59,019 nucleotides of DNA, taken from assembly GCA_910575255.1 (NCBI GenBank), contig CAJTEM010000031.1, positions 1 to 59,019 of the forward strand, in the 5' to 3' direction. Each line of letters starts with the position of its first letter. Within the stretch, counting starts at the first letter, position 1. Below are positions 52,803-59,019 of the stretch, piece by piece. The position numbers were made by a program, and so were the translations under genes. The DNA comes from Lachnospiraceae bacterium. Its GTDB lineage: Bacteria; Bacillota; Clostridia; Lachnospirales; Lachnospiraceae. The notes under the pieces were generated by a model, which worked only from the letters and a program-made list of their open reading frames with translations, searched no databases and was not told the origin of the DNA.

Positions 52803-53190
52803 TCAAGCCCAACTTTCAAACAATCCTAACATGATTTCCTGATGCGTTGCATATACAGCCGGAACGCCACTGGAAGCGTATTCCGTTGTTGTCCCGTTTT
52901 GGGTTACTGTGATCTTGCTCCCCGGATTGATTGTTACATCAGGGGAAATAAACAGCTTGACCGCTTGTGAAATAGTGGCGGCGATTTCTGTTTGGATCGC
53001 CGTTGTGACAGTTTCAAAGGACAGCTTACAAGGCTGGTTCTCCAAAACAACGACTTCCTGATAATCTGTAAAATGTGTTCTGGGATCTTCTACTTCCTGA
53101 TACTCCGTTATGGTTGCAACACCCACCCGTATAGCCCCGTTCAATGGCTTTCCGTGCGGCTTTCTGTGCTGCCTGAATTGCTTTACTCAT
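52803..53190 (-). pseudogene. Phage head-closure/adaptor protein with a 1-base frameshift
   Basis: An ATG at 53190 reads MSKAIQAAQKAARKAIERGYTGG, then the frame is lost. The rest (VATITEYQEVEDPRTHFTDY, and so on to 52803) continues in the neighbouring frame. Dropping one G of a GGG run near 53120 joins them to a protein of about 128 residues with the usual TITEY...TSFETV...INPGSKITVTQNG look of head-closure proteins. It may be a real mutation or a sequencing error. The start ATGAGTAA overlaps the stop of the DUF1492 gene. Confidence 0.7.
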
Positions 53191-53629
53191 ATGATATACC
53201 TTCCTTCTCCAAAATGTCCTTATTCACCATTTCAAACGCTTTCAGGGCTTTTCCGTGCATCTCTATCATATAGCGGTATGACTTCCCTATATCCTTTCCA
53301 ATGGCATCCAGCCCCCTGCATTGGATATACCTTCCAAAGAGGGCTTGCATATGTGCCGCACTGTCAAGCCCGTGGATCATGTTTATAATCTCATGCCGCT
53401 TGTAGGCAATATCCACCATATCATTTTGAATCTCCGCTTCCAGATCCACGATTTTCCCCACCATGTCCCCGATCCGGTCTGCCGGGCTGCTGGCCTGAAC
53501 CTTTGCCGGGTTCATCCGTGCCGAAGATACACTGGTGATTGCATGGCGGTATTCTTTAACCCTATCCCGTTTATGTTCAATCATTGTTTGAAGTCTTTGA
53601 ACTTCTGAAAGATATTCCTTTGCGGTCAT
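53183..53629 (-). CDS. DUF1492/ArpU-like phage protein
   Basis: This 148-residue helical protein matches phage DUF1492 proteins: MTAKEYLSEVQRLQTMIEHK, KIVDLEAEIQNDMVDIAYKR, LFGRYIQCRGLDAIGKDIGKSYRYMIEMHGKAL. The last part resembles a sigma-factor region 4. These proteins are thought to regulate late phage genes. Here it lies after the capsid gene and a terminator, so it may have its own transcript. ATG 53629 is chosen over GTG 53638. Confidence 0.83.
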   Translation of the reverse strand: MTAKEYLSEVQRLQTMIEHKRDRVKEYRHAITSVSSARMNPAKVQASSPADRIGDMVGKIVDLEAEIQNDMVDIAYKRHEIINMIHGLDSAAHMQALFGRYIQCRGLDAIGKDIGKSYRYMIEMHGKALKAFEMVNKDILEKEGISYE

Positions 53630-53648
53630 TTGCCCCACCTTTCCAAAA

Positions 53649-53684
53649 ATGCCCCGACAATCAGAGGATAGAAAGCCGGGGCAT
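53649..53684 (-). terminator. Terminator after the capsid gene
   Basis: On the minus strand ATGCCCCGG and CGGGGCAT form a stem, followed by TTTTTGG. It lies directly after the capsid stop and overlaps the leader of the next gene. Confidence 0.75.
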
Positions 53685-53697
53685 CTTTATCAAATTT

Positions 53698-54546
53698 TTA
53701 TTTGCTGGCTGCTGGCTGTTCCTGATAATACAATGCCTTGACCTTGTTATCCAGAACAAAGGCATCATAAGCAATGCGCCCTTCCACCAGTGATCCGCTG
53801 ATACCGGGCGGGTCCTCATGGATTTTGTAATCTTCCAGTTTGGTAGGCGCAACCGTGGCGCACGGATGGGCGATCATGAAGCCGAAGTTCTTGGGAAGAC
53901 GGTTAGCGGGCACTTTGATAACCATAGCCCCGTCAAGGTTGGAAATAACGCCTTTCAGCCTTAAATCATTGCCTATATCGGTTTCCATTGTAATATCCTT
54001 GCACTGCTTCATCAGTACATACACATCAGGCGTAACAACGATAATACGCCCCGTTTCCGGCACTTCCTCATTGTCAAGGGCATTGTTGCCCGCAAGGATT
54101 TCAAGATAGATATTCTCTTTGGTAAGTGCCTTTGCAGCGGGTTTCTGTCCGGCATTGGTACACATTACGCCGTATGTGTAAGTGTCCACTTCCGGGATCA
54201 CCACTTCCCTGACCTGCCTTTCCAAAGCAGAAGCAGCCTGCAAGTTCTGCGCTGTTTCGTCCGTGTCCAGCTTGTCAATGACGAAAGTGAAGGAACGGTC
54301 TTTCTTCAAAGTGAACTCTTCCGTGGTTGCATCCAGGTCTTTCACCTCGCCGTACCGGGAACCCGTCATTCCTTCCGGGGTGTTCCGCTTATAGTCGTTC
54401 ATCTGGGAAGTGCTGACCTTATACACCTTTACAGTGTGCGCCCCCGTCCAGTCGAAGTCCTGATTGGTCAGGAGTGATTTCTTGCTTTCCGTGCTGAATT
54501 TTTCATCAACATACGGTAGAAATTTTGTCGCTAAATTGATAGCCAT
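53698..54546 (-). CDS. Phage major capsid protein
   Basis: This 282-residue protein resembles HK97-fold capsid proteins of Clostridia phages that lack an N-terminal protease-cleaved arm. It starts MAINLATKFLPYVDEKFSTES and has VKVYKVSTSQMNDYKRN, SFTFVIDKLDTDETAQNL, IIVVTPDVYVLMKQC, and HPCATVAPTKLEDYKIHEDPPG near the end. It follows the scaffold gene by 19 bp. Its presence next to a VapE-type replication gene, with no packaging genes, is unusual for an ordinary prophage. Confidence 0.9.
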   Translation of the reverse strand: MAINLATKFLPYVDEKFSTESKKSLLTNQDFDWTGAHTVKVYKVSTSQMNDYKRNTPEGMTGSRYGEVKDLDATTEEFTLKKDRSFTFVIDKLDTDETAQNLQAASALERQVREVVIPEVDTYTYGVMCTNAGQKPAAKALTKENIYLEILAGNNALDNEEVPETGRIIVVTPDVYVLMKQCKDITMETDIGNDLRLKGVISNLDGAMVIKVPANRLPKNFGFMIAHPCATVAPTKLEDYKIHEDPPGISGSLVEGRIAYDAFVLDNKVKALYYQEQPAASK

Positions 54547-54565
54547 GTTTTACGCTTCCTTTCTG

Positions 54566-55006
54566 TCAGGTGCGAAGCCCCATAGCCTTTCTGATTTCCA
54601 GATCACCAGCCGCCCCGGCATCCGGCACTTTGCCGCTTGCCCCCGGCTGGAAGCCCTTGAACCTTATATTGCTTGTGGCTTTCGCCTTATACTCATTGAA
54701 TATTTTTTCTACTGTTGCAATGCTCTTTTCCATTGTTTCCTTGTCGGTGCAGTTGAGAGCATCAAAAAGCTGCACGGGCAAGCCCTTTTCTGATAACAGT
54801 TCCTTTGCGGTCATGTGTAGCTCCCGCCGCGCAAGTTCCTGTTCCCTTTTCGCAAGATCAGCTTCGCCGCTGTTCTTTGCCTTCTCTTTGGCAAGGCGTT
54901 CCCCAACAATGCGGTTCACGTCCTCCTGCGTGAAAGTCTTTTCCCCCGCTCCCTGATTGGCTGCCGGGTCCGTGTTCTGATTCTGGTTGATGTTGTTATC
55001 TTCCAT
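54566..55006 (-). CDS. DUF4355-type capsid scaffolding protein
   Basis: This 146-residue protein has a disordered acidic start, a coiled-coil middle (FTQEDVNRIVGERLAKEKAK, ADLAKREQELARRELHM) and an end GDLEIRKAMGL typical of DUF4355 scaffolds. Scaffolds guide capsid assembly and set its size. The ATG at 55006 has AAGGGAG upstream. Two leader hairpins precede it at about 55023-55107. Confidence 0.87.
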   Translation of the reverse strand: MEDNNINQNQNTDPAANQGAGEKTFTQEDVNRIVGERLAKEKAKNSGEADLAKREQELARRELHMTAKELLSEKGLPVQLFDALNCTDKETMEKSIATVEKIFNEYKAKATSNIRFKGFQPGASGKVPDAGAAGDLEIRKAMGLRT

Positions 55007-55059
55007 AGCCTGAAAATCTCCCTTCTTTTTACGCCCGAAGTGGGCTATTCCAAATGAAA

Positions 55060-55107
55060 AAGGCATGAGCAACAACCAGCCGTCAGGCTGATCATTTCCC
55101 ATGCCTT
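55060..55107 (-). ncRNA. Leader hairpin/attenuator upstream of the scaffold gene
   Basis: On the minus strand AAGGCATG (55100-55107) pairs with CATGCCTT (55060-55067), enclosing a second stem CAGCC-TGA-GGCTG, and TTTTTC follows. This looks like a terminator within a 211-nt leader. A further stem GCCCACTTCGGGC follows before the ribosome site. Confidence 0.5.
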
Positions 55108-55217
55108 GAAACCAAGACTAACCCCATAGGGCGGTACTCATGCCGTATTTCATTCTATTGTCTATCCTACTACATATAGGGGGTATTGTCAATATACATC
55201 TTTTATCTTGCGTAACC

Positions 55218-55379
55218 TTAGGTTTTCTTAGGCTTCGGCACTGTCAAAACCGTATGCAGAAAACCGTCCTTTGCGGCGGTTTCTTTCACTACGGCATCAG
55301 AAAACAGACGCTTCACCGCCCATTCCAGGAGCCGCTTCTTCTCCCTCTCATCCTCTGTATATGCAACCCTGATTTTCAA
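55218..55379 (-). CDS. Small hypothetical phage protein, 53 residues
   Basis: A TTG start at 55379 (MKIRVAYTEDEREKKRLLEW) has AAGGCGG upstream; a longer TTG at 55412 has none. The product is basic and helical, with a short beta strand first. Unknown function. It lies between the replication and capsid parts. Confidence 0.55.
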   Translation of the reverse strand: MKIRVAYTEDEREKKRLLEWAVKRLFSDAVVKETAAKDGFLHTVLTVPKPKKT

Positions 55380-55669
55380 TCCATCACCGCCTTTTTGAAA
55401 GTTTATTTTCAAAATTCAATTTCGTTAAACATTTCTTTGAACTCTAGTTTTCACTAGTTCTCCCGTGCGTGTAACCATGTCCCCTTATTCCCTCACGCGC
55501 GTAACCGTGTCAACAAATGTTAAGTTTTGATAAGTCCTGACGCTCATATAAGCCCATATAGCCGTTTTAAATAGGGGGGCTTGATAAATACGCCGCCGCA
55601 TGATAAACTTGCCTTGCTGGGGCTGTGTGTTTATCATGCGGCTTGTCCCTTGCTTGCTCCCTGACCGGA
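55380..55669. other. Non-coding gap with 10-bp duplicated words
   Basis: No gene was found. Doubled words of the kind seen at 44.3-45.1 kb recur here: CTAGTTTTCA then CTAGTTCTCC near 55445, TTAAGTTTTG then ATAAGTCCTG near 55520, and GCGCGTAACCGTGTC-like blocks at about 55464 and 55496. Confidence 0.55.
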
Positions 55670-55957
55670 TCAGGCAAGGGGCTTTTCATTTTCCAGAAGG
55701 GAATCACACCTTGCGATCAGTCCCGCATACTGGGAGTAACTTTCAAAGTGGATGGCAACGCCCAGCCCCAATGAACGGAGGAAATTATTGCAGTTATGTA
55801 TCTGGAAGCCGTTTGACAGAGGGAAGATATAATATTCCGCTTCGGTTTCCGCTATCATACATGGTTCATTGTCCACATTCCCCCATATGCCAAGGGAACG
55901 TATTTCCGTGACGCTGACTTCCGGCATCTCCATACCTACAAATATCTGTCCTATCAT
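55670..55957 (-). CDS. Hypothetical protein of the satellite-like cluster
   Basis: This 95-residue soluble protein (MIGQIFVGMEMPEVSVTEIR, YYIFPLSNGFQIHNCNNFLR) has no recognised family. AAAGGACGG lies before its ATG. It is in line with the small genes below the VapE gene. Confidence 0.55.
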   Translation of the reverse strand: MIGQIFVGMEMPEVSVTEIRSLGIWGNVDNEPCMIAETEAEYYIFPLSNGFQIHNCNNFLRSLGLGVAIHFESYSQYAGLIARCDSLLENEKPLA

Positions 55958-55982
55958 ACCTATAAACCGTCCTTTCTTTGAA

Positions 55983-56075
55983 TTACAATCCTAAAAACGC
56001 CTTGATGAAATGATATAACCGCCTGATTTGGGTTTCTGATGCCCCATCTAATAATGCAATAATCTGTTCTTTCAT
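55983..56075 (-). CDS. Very small protein, 30 residues
   Basis: ATG 56075 has AAAGGAG seven bases upstream and opens a 30-codon frame (MKEQIIALLDGASETQIRRL, ending IKAFLGL). Amphipathic helices of this kind are common small products in Clostridia mobile DNA. It lies 13 bp after the previous small gene. Confidence 0.55.
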   Translation of the reverse strand: MKEQIIALLDGASETQIRRLYHFIKAFLGL

Positions 56076-56088
56076 GCGTTCTCCTTTC

Positions 56089-56259
56089 TCATACCTGAAA
56101 ATCTATATTTTTAATTGTCTGTTCCAGTGATTCAACGCTTGTAACCACATCTTCCAGCTTTTCCACCAGACCAGGAAGCGAAGCAATGCAGCACTCGCCA
56201 TTTTTGAACCAAGCACAATCTACCGTGCAATCTTCCCTTGTCAACGGGCATTTTGCCAT
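56089..56259 (-). CDS. Small Cys-rich protein, 56 residues
   Basis: ATG 56259 with AAGGTG upstream opens a frame beginning MAKCPLTREDCTVDCAWFKN. Five cysteines in the first 25 residues (CPLTREDC, DCAW, ECC) suggest metal binding, followed by a coiled helix (LVEKLEDVVTSVESLEQTI). It lies just after the probable origin. Confidence 0.65.
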   Translation of the reverse strand: MAKCPLTREDCTVDCAWFKNGECCIASLPGLVEKLEDVVTSVESLEQTIKNIDFQV

Positions 56260-56280
56260 TTAATCACCTTCTTTCTCTTT

Positions 56281-56486
56281 GGGGGTATGTGGGGTAGGTG
56301 TAATTATGCTATGTATATAGACTTACATTTTATAAGTTGGTTACAAGTAACTACTTTTTATGAAAATGTATTTTATTCACATACCCCATGTACCCCAGTT
56401 ATCAATTTTTCCTGATTCAATACGGTTTTCTAGGGGGGTATGTAGCCCATTTTTCACCTACCCCTACACCTACCCCACATACCCCC
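56281..56486. repeat. Candidate replication origin: inverted iterons flanking AT-rich DNA
   Basis: A perfect 22-bp inverted repeat (56281-56302 and 56465-56486) consists of GGGGTATGTG and GGGTAGGTGT words. More copies stand at about 56379-56397 and 56434-56446, and a further GGGGTAGGTG at about 56457-56466 (reverse strand). The middle is strongly AT-rich. Iteron sets around an AT-rich core beside a Rep/VapE gene is how satellite origins such as those of SaPIs are built. The right arm overlaps the VapE stop codon. Confidence 0.65.
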
Positions 56487-58402
56487 TATTCTTTATTCCT
56501 GAATCTGTCAGTCCCCTCTATCGCAGGGGGAACAAACCATTTTCGTATTCCATGCCGCTTTCCGGGACGCATTAAAGGAAAATCTTTTGCTATCTTTGCC
56601 AATGCCGTCCCTATTGTCTTTGCATCATACCTCATAACATCAGCAAATTCAGGTAAATTCTTTAATGCGGAGGGCTGCACCCAGAACCATTCTGATTCAG
56701 GGGCTTCAAAGTCCAGCCTTAACCGAAGTTCATCTTCTGCCGGGAGCATTTCCATGACGGACTTGTTTCTTTCTTCCAGTTCTGCAAGTTCATCTTCCGA
56801 CAGTCGAAAACACTGTGGGTTTTCCGTGTTCGCCCGGTAACACTGCGCCCAAAACTGGCTTAAATTTTCAGGTGTCACAAATTCATCCAGATTAATCTTT
56901 CCGGGGATATGTACCACCCACCAACGGCGGGAACCCGTTTCATCATTCAGGAATTCCGCTTTGTTTGTAGTCCCGCAGATGGAAGTTGTCCTTGCCTTTG
57001 TCACTGGTTCCCTTGCGTATGGCTTGCGGATTTTATCCTTTTCAGCGGTCATAAAGGACTTTAGATCAGACCGCCGCTCCGTGAATGTGCGATCAATCTC
57101 CCCAATCTCTGTTATCCATGCCGAAAGCGTTTCAATCAGTGTATCCTTGTTTTTAGTTGACATTGGTTTATCAAGGCTTGTGAACCAAAGTGGATTGACC
57201 GCCATTCTGCGGAAAAAACGTGTTTTCCCTATCCCTTCATCACCTTGCAAAATCAATACCCCTTCCGGCTGGATCGGTTCTTCCAGTGTATTGAACGGGA
57301 GTGCCGCCGACTGGTAAAACCATTTTTTGATTAAACTTTGTTCAAAATCGCTTTGAACTCCCAAAACTTCAAACAGTTCCGGGAAACGGTCTTTCCCGTC
57401 CCACCCTACACCCTGCAAGTAATTTTTCACGGGATTGTATGAGTTTTTATCAGCTTCCAGAGAAATCAAGTCAACTGTCTGCTGCTTGCCGATATTTTTC
57501 AACCCGGTATATTTCCGATAGGCATATTGTAAAGCCGTGGGCATCTGGTTTTGAATGTCCCTTATGTTCTGAAATTCCAGTTCGTCCGGGATATTCCCAA
57601 ATTCGACAATGTTCAGAAGTTCGTTGTACTGAATGAACATCCCCTTTTCGGTCAATAGCCGTTTGAAGGTTTCCGGGCTTACCTCTTTCCTTTGGATGGT
57701 CTTTTCCGCTTCCTGCAATTTTTTCAATGTGCTTTCGTTCAGAATCTCCGCTTCCAGCGTCTTATCTGGTATTGGATTTTCAAACACATATCCGTTCATC
57801 ACCCGGACAATCTGGAAAGCCTGATCCCCGGTGAAGCCTTTGTTCACCAAATGGAATAGATACGCCCCTAGTTTTTGTGTCCTCTCACCTTCCGGGAACT
57901 CTACTTTGAATTTGGCATTGTCCATTTGTAATGGGTACAGAAACGGCGGCAGTTCGTCTATATCCTCATTGGTTATCGAACCCTTGAAAAATTTCCGCTC
58001 TACGCCGTTGATTTTCAGCGGTATATGATCATCTGAAGCCGGGAACTTCCATTCACACTTGATACCCAAAGGGCATATCCAGCGCGGCCCCCGGTTCTTT
58101 TGCTCCATCCATTCAGGGACACGGAAAAATAAATGCTTCCCGTGTTCCGTGGCTATGCCATTGTAACGGATTCCCAGAGAATCCAGTATTGCAACTATGG
58201 CATCACTCCGGGGCTTGCCATGAATCGGTTCTTCAATTTCCCCGGTCTTATGGCTGAAATCATCAATATCCACTTTCAGGAACTCCGGGCTATAGGAAGC
58301 CCCATAGCTGATCCAGTTCTTCCGGGGCTTATCCGAATACTGCCGTTTTTCCTTTGTGGCGGCTGGATGCTTCCCGTTGAACTCAACATATTTTGGTTTC
58401 AT
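56486..58402 (-). CDS. AEP primase-VapE helicase replication protein
   Basis: This 638-residue protein has an N-terminal archaeo-eukaryotic-primase-like part (DxD in LKVDIDDFSH, and TEHGKHLFFRVPEW) and a VapE ATPase part from about 330. Walker A is LQGDEGIGKTRFFRR, Walker B AWITEIGEID, sensor-like CGTTNKAEFLNDETGSRRWW. Such proteins initiate replication of phage satellites and plasmids. Its stop lies in the iteron repeat. ATG 58402 has GGAAGGTGG upstream. Confidence 0.9.
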   Translation of the reverse strand: MKPKYVEFNGKHPAATKEKRQYSDKPRKNWISYGASYSPEFLKVDIDDFSHKTGEIEEPIHGKPRSDAIVAILDSLGIRYNGIATEHGKHLFFRVPEWMEQKNRGPRWICPLGIKCEWKFPASDDHIPLKINGVERKFFKGSITNEDIDELPPFLYPLQMDNAKFKVEFPEGERTQKLGAYLFHLVNKGFTGDQAFQIVRVMNGYVFENPIPDKTLEAEILNESTLKKLQEAEKTIQRKEVSPETFKRLLTEKGMFIQYNELLNIVEFGNIPDELEFQNIRDIQNQMPTALQYAYRKYTGLKNIGKQQTVDLISLEADKNSYNPVKNYLQGVGWDGKDRFPELFEVLGVQSDFEQSLIKKWFYQSAALPFNTLEEPIQPEGVLILQGDEGIGKTRFFRRMAVNPLWFTSLDKPMSTKNKDTLIETLSAWITEIGEIDRTFTERRSDLKSFMTAEKDKIRKPYAREPVTKARTTSICGTTNKAEFLNDETGSRRWWVVHIPGKINLDEFVTPENLSQFWAQCYRANTENPQCFRLSEDELAELEERNKSVMEMLPAEDELRLRLDFEAPESEWFWVQPSALKNLPEFADVMRYDAKTIGTALAKIAKDFPLMRPGKRHGIRKWFVPPAIEGTDRFRNKE

Positions 58403-58445
58403 ATTTCTTTTTTCTTCACCACCTTCCTTTCCGGCATAGCAGCCC

Positions 58446-58648
58446 TTTTATAAAAATTGTCTATTGTCAGCACCTTGTAAAACTTTGGGAAGGTCTTGCC
58501 CTATCAGGTTTCGCCCTAAAGCCTGAAAACTTGCTATCCAACAAAGGGATTTTTCAAGCGTTCTTTCCCTTGAACCGCTTCCCCATTTTCTCATTAAAAA
58601 CCGGGCGAAAACTTGTTGACCGACACACAATAGACAATTCTTATAAAA
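58446..58648. repeat. Large imperfect palindrome between XRE and VapE genes
   Basis: TTTTATAAAAATTGTCTATTGT-like arms at about 58446-58467 and 58627-58648 are inverted with one mismatch over 22 bp. Inner pairs include GTTTCGCCC with GGGCGAAAAC, and AAGGGA with TCCCTT. No gene with a ribosome site was found here. It could be a regulatory RNA, an operator region or part of an origin. Confidence 0.6.
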
Positions 58649-58680
58649 AGACTGCTACTTAATTCTGCTTTTCGGAATCC

Positions 58681-58896
58681 CTATTTGCCATCATCAGCCG
58701 TTGCAGCGGCATCACAGATAATAGCGGTTACATCCACACCTAACGCAAGTGCAATTTTACCAGCCGTTTTAGGTTTTACTTCCATCCCCCGGCGAATCCG
58801 AAGAAACGTTTGAGGGGAAGTTCCGTTTCTTAAATCCCTTTCGGACATACACGCCCGCGCAAGATGCAATTCAAGTTTCTTTGGATCAATAAGCAT
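58681..58896 (-). CDS. XRE-family small regulator
   Basis: This 71-residue Cro/CI-type helix-turn-helix protein (SPQTFLRIRRGMEVKPKTAGKIALALGVDV) starts at 58896 with GGGAAGGTGAGG upstream. It stands before the VapE gene and probably controls replication of the cluster. The divergent side lies outside the window. Confidence 0.85.
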   Translation of the reverse strand: MLIDPKKLELHLARACMSERDLRNGTSPQTFLRIRRGMEVKPKTAGKIALALGVDVTAIICDAAATADDGK

Positions 58897-59019
58897 TTCC
58901 TCACCTTCCCTATTTAGTCAAGTCTTTTTTCCTTATTTTTCAAGGAATTTTTAGTTTCATATCTCAGATGAATGAGCCGGGAAGATGGACATCTCTCTGT
59001 ATCTGGTACGAAAATAGAG

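Larger units (their letters stand above)
52321..58896 (-). mobile_element. Phage-satellite-like cluster with VapE replication and capsid genes
   Basis: On the minus strand the order is XRE regulator, AEP/VapE primase-helicase, probable origin, four small proteins, scaffold, major capsid, DUF1492, head closure. No terminase, portal, protease or tail gene is present between replication and head genes. No integrase or att site is visible, and the right side continues past the window, so the limits are provisional. It may be a capsid-encoding satellite or a reduced prophage. Confidence 0.6.

Noticed and set aside
58448-58630. 60-codon minus-strand ORF
   Set aside because: It falls in the nested inverted repeat, has no ribosome site and unusual composition.

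Overview
The window looks like a chromosome segment of a low-to-medium GC Firmicute, most likely a gut Lachnospiraceae-type Clostridium. Pointers are the short MetH with a separate reactivation protein, the FtsEX-M23-Ctp cluster, an MsmK-type ATPase, a KduI/YhcH pair, and Clostridia-style mobile elements. No rRNA or species marker is present, so the genus is an inference.

Region 1 (about 1-26.5 kb) is core chromosome, mostly on the minus strand. In order it carries: one-carbon/methionine genes (metF, a free-standing MetH reactivation protein, metH); a zinc-ribbon membrane protein; a PTS EIIC-like permease on the plus strand; a five-gene run (PucR/CdaR-like regulator, ftsE, ftsX, a LytM-type M23 peptidase, an S41 C-terminal protease) that probably controls septal murein hydrolysis; an MsmK/UgpC sugar-ABC ATPase; a methyltransferase, CvfB, and an acyl-ACP thioesterase; kduI with yhcH; a large exported protein of unknown role; a DUF5688 protein; feoAB under a promoter with a perfect palindromic operator; and uvrB behind a LexA/DinR box. 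Long palindromes, one of them MITE-like, sit between these genes.

Region 2 (26.7-32.7 kb) is a scar zone of mobile DNA: a decapitated tyrosine integrase joined to a truncated DUF3800 gene, an AbiEi/AbiEii-type toxin-antitoxin pair, an IS630 transposase with an in-frame amber stop, a gene remnant, and a compact tRNA cluster (Lys, His, Tyr, Ser). Three of the four tRNAs contain related structured inserts of 53-58 nt. This is the oddest feature of the window.

Region 3 (32,724-51,111) is an 18.4-kb integrated element bounded by perfect 21-bp direct repeats. Its integrase is at the left end, and its excisionase and divergent repressor are at the right end. Between them are a DUF3987 helicase-primase, an ERCC4 nuclease, a J-domain protein, a HIRAN protein, a ribbon-helix-helix protein with a three-repeat operator, HicAB, and small operonic proteins. 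No relaxase, type IV secretion or virion gene was seen. A complete RIT element (three overlapping tyrosine recombinases with about 91-bp terminal inverted repeats) has inserted into a 500-codon gene. Removing the RIT and one GATCG copy restores that gene in frame. About 0.8 kb of non-coding DNA beside it is an array of many different 9-10 bp words, each written twice in tandem.

Region 4 (51.2-59.0 kb) has an Rpn-type nuclease gene and then a minus-strand phage-satellite-like cluster: an XRE regulator, an AEP primase/VapE helicase with a probable iteron origin at its 3' end, small proteins, a DUF4355 scaffold protein, a major capsid protein, a DUF1492 protein and a frameshifted head-closure protein. 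No terminase, portal or tail gene is seen before the window ends, so it may be a capsid-encoding satellite or a reduced prophage.
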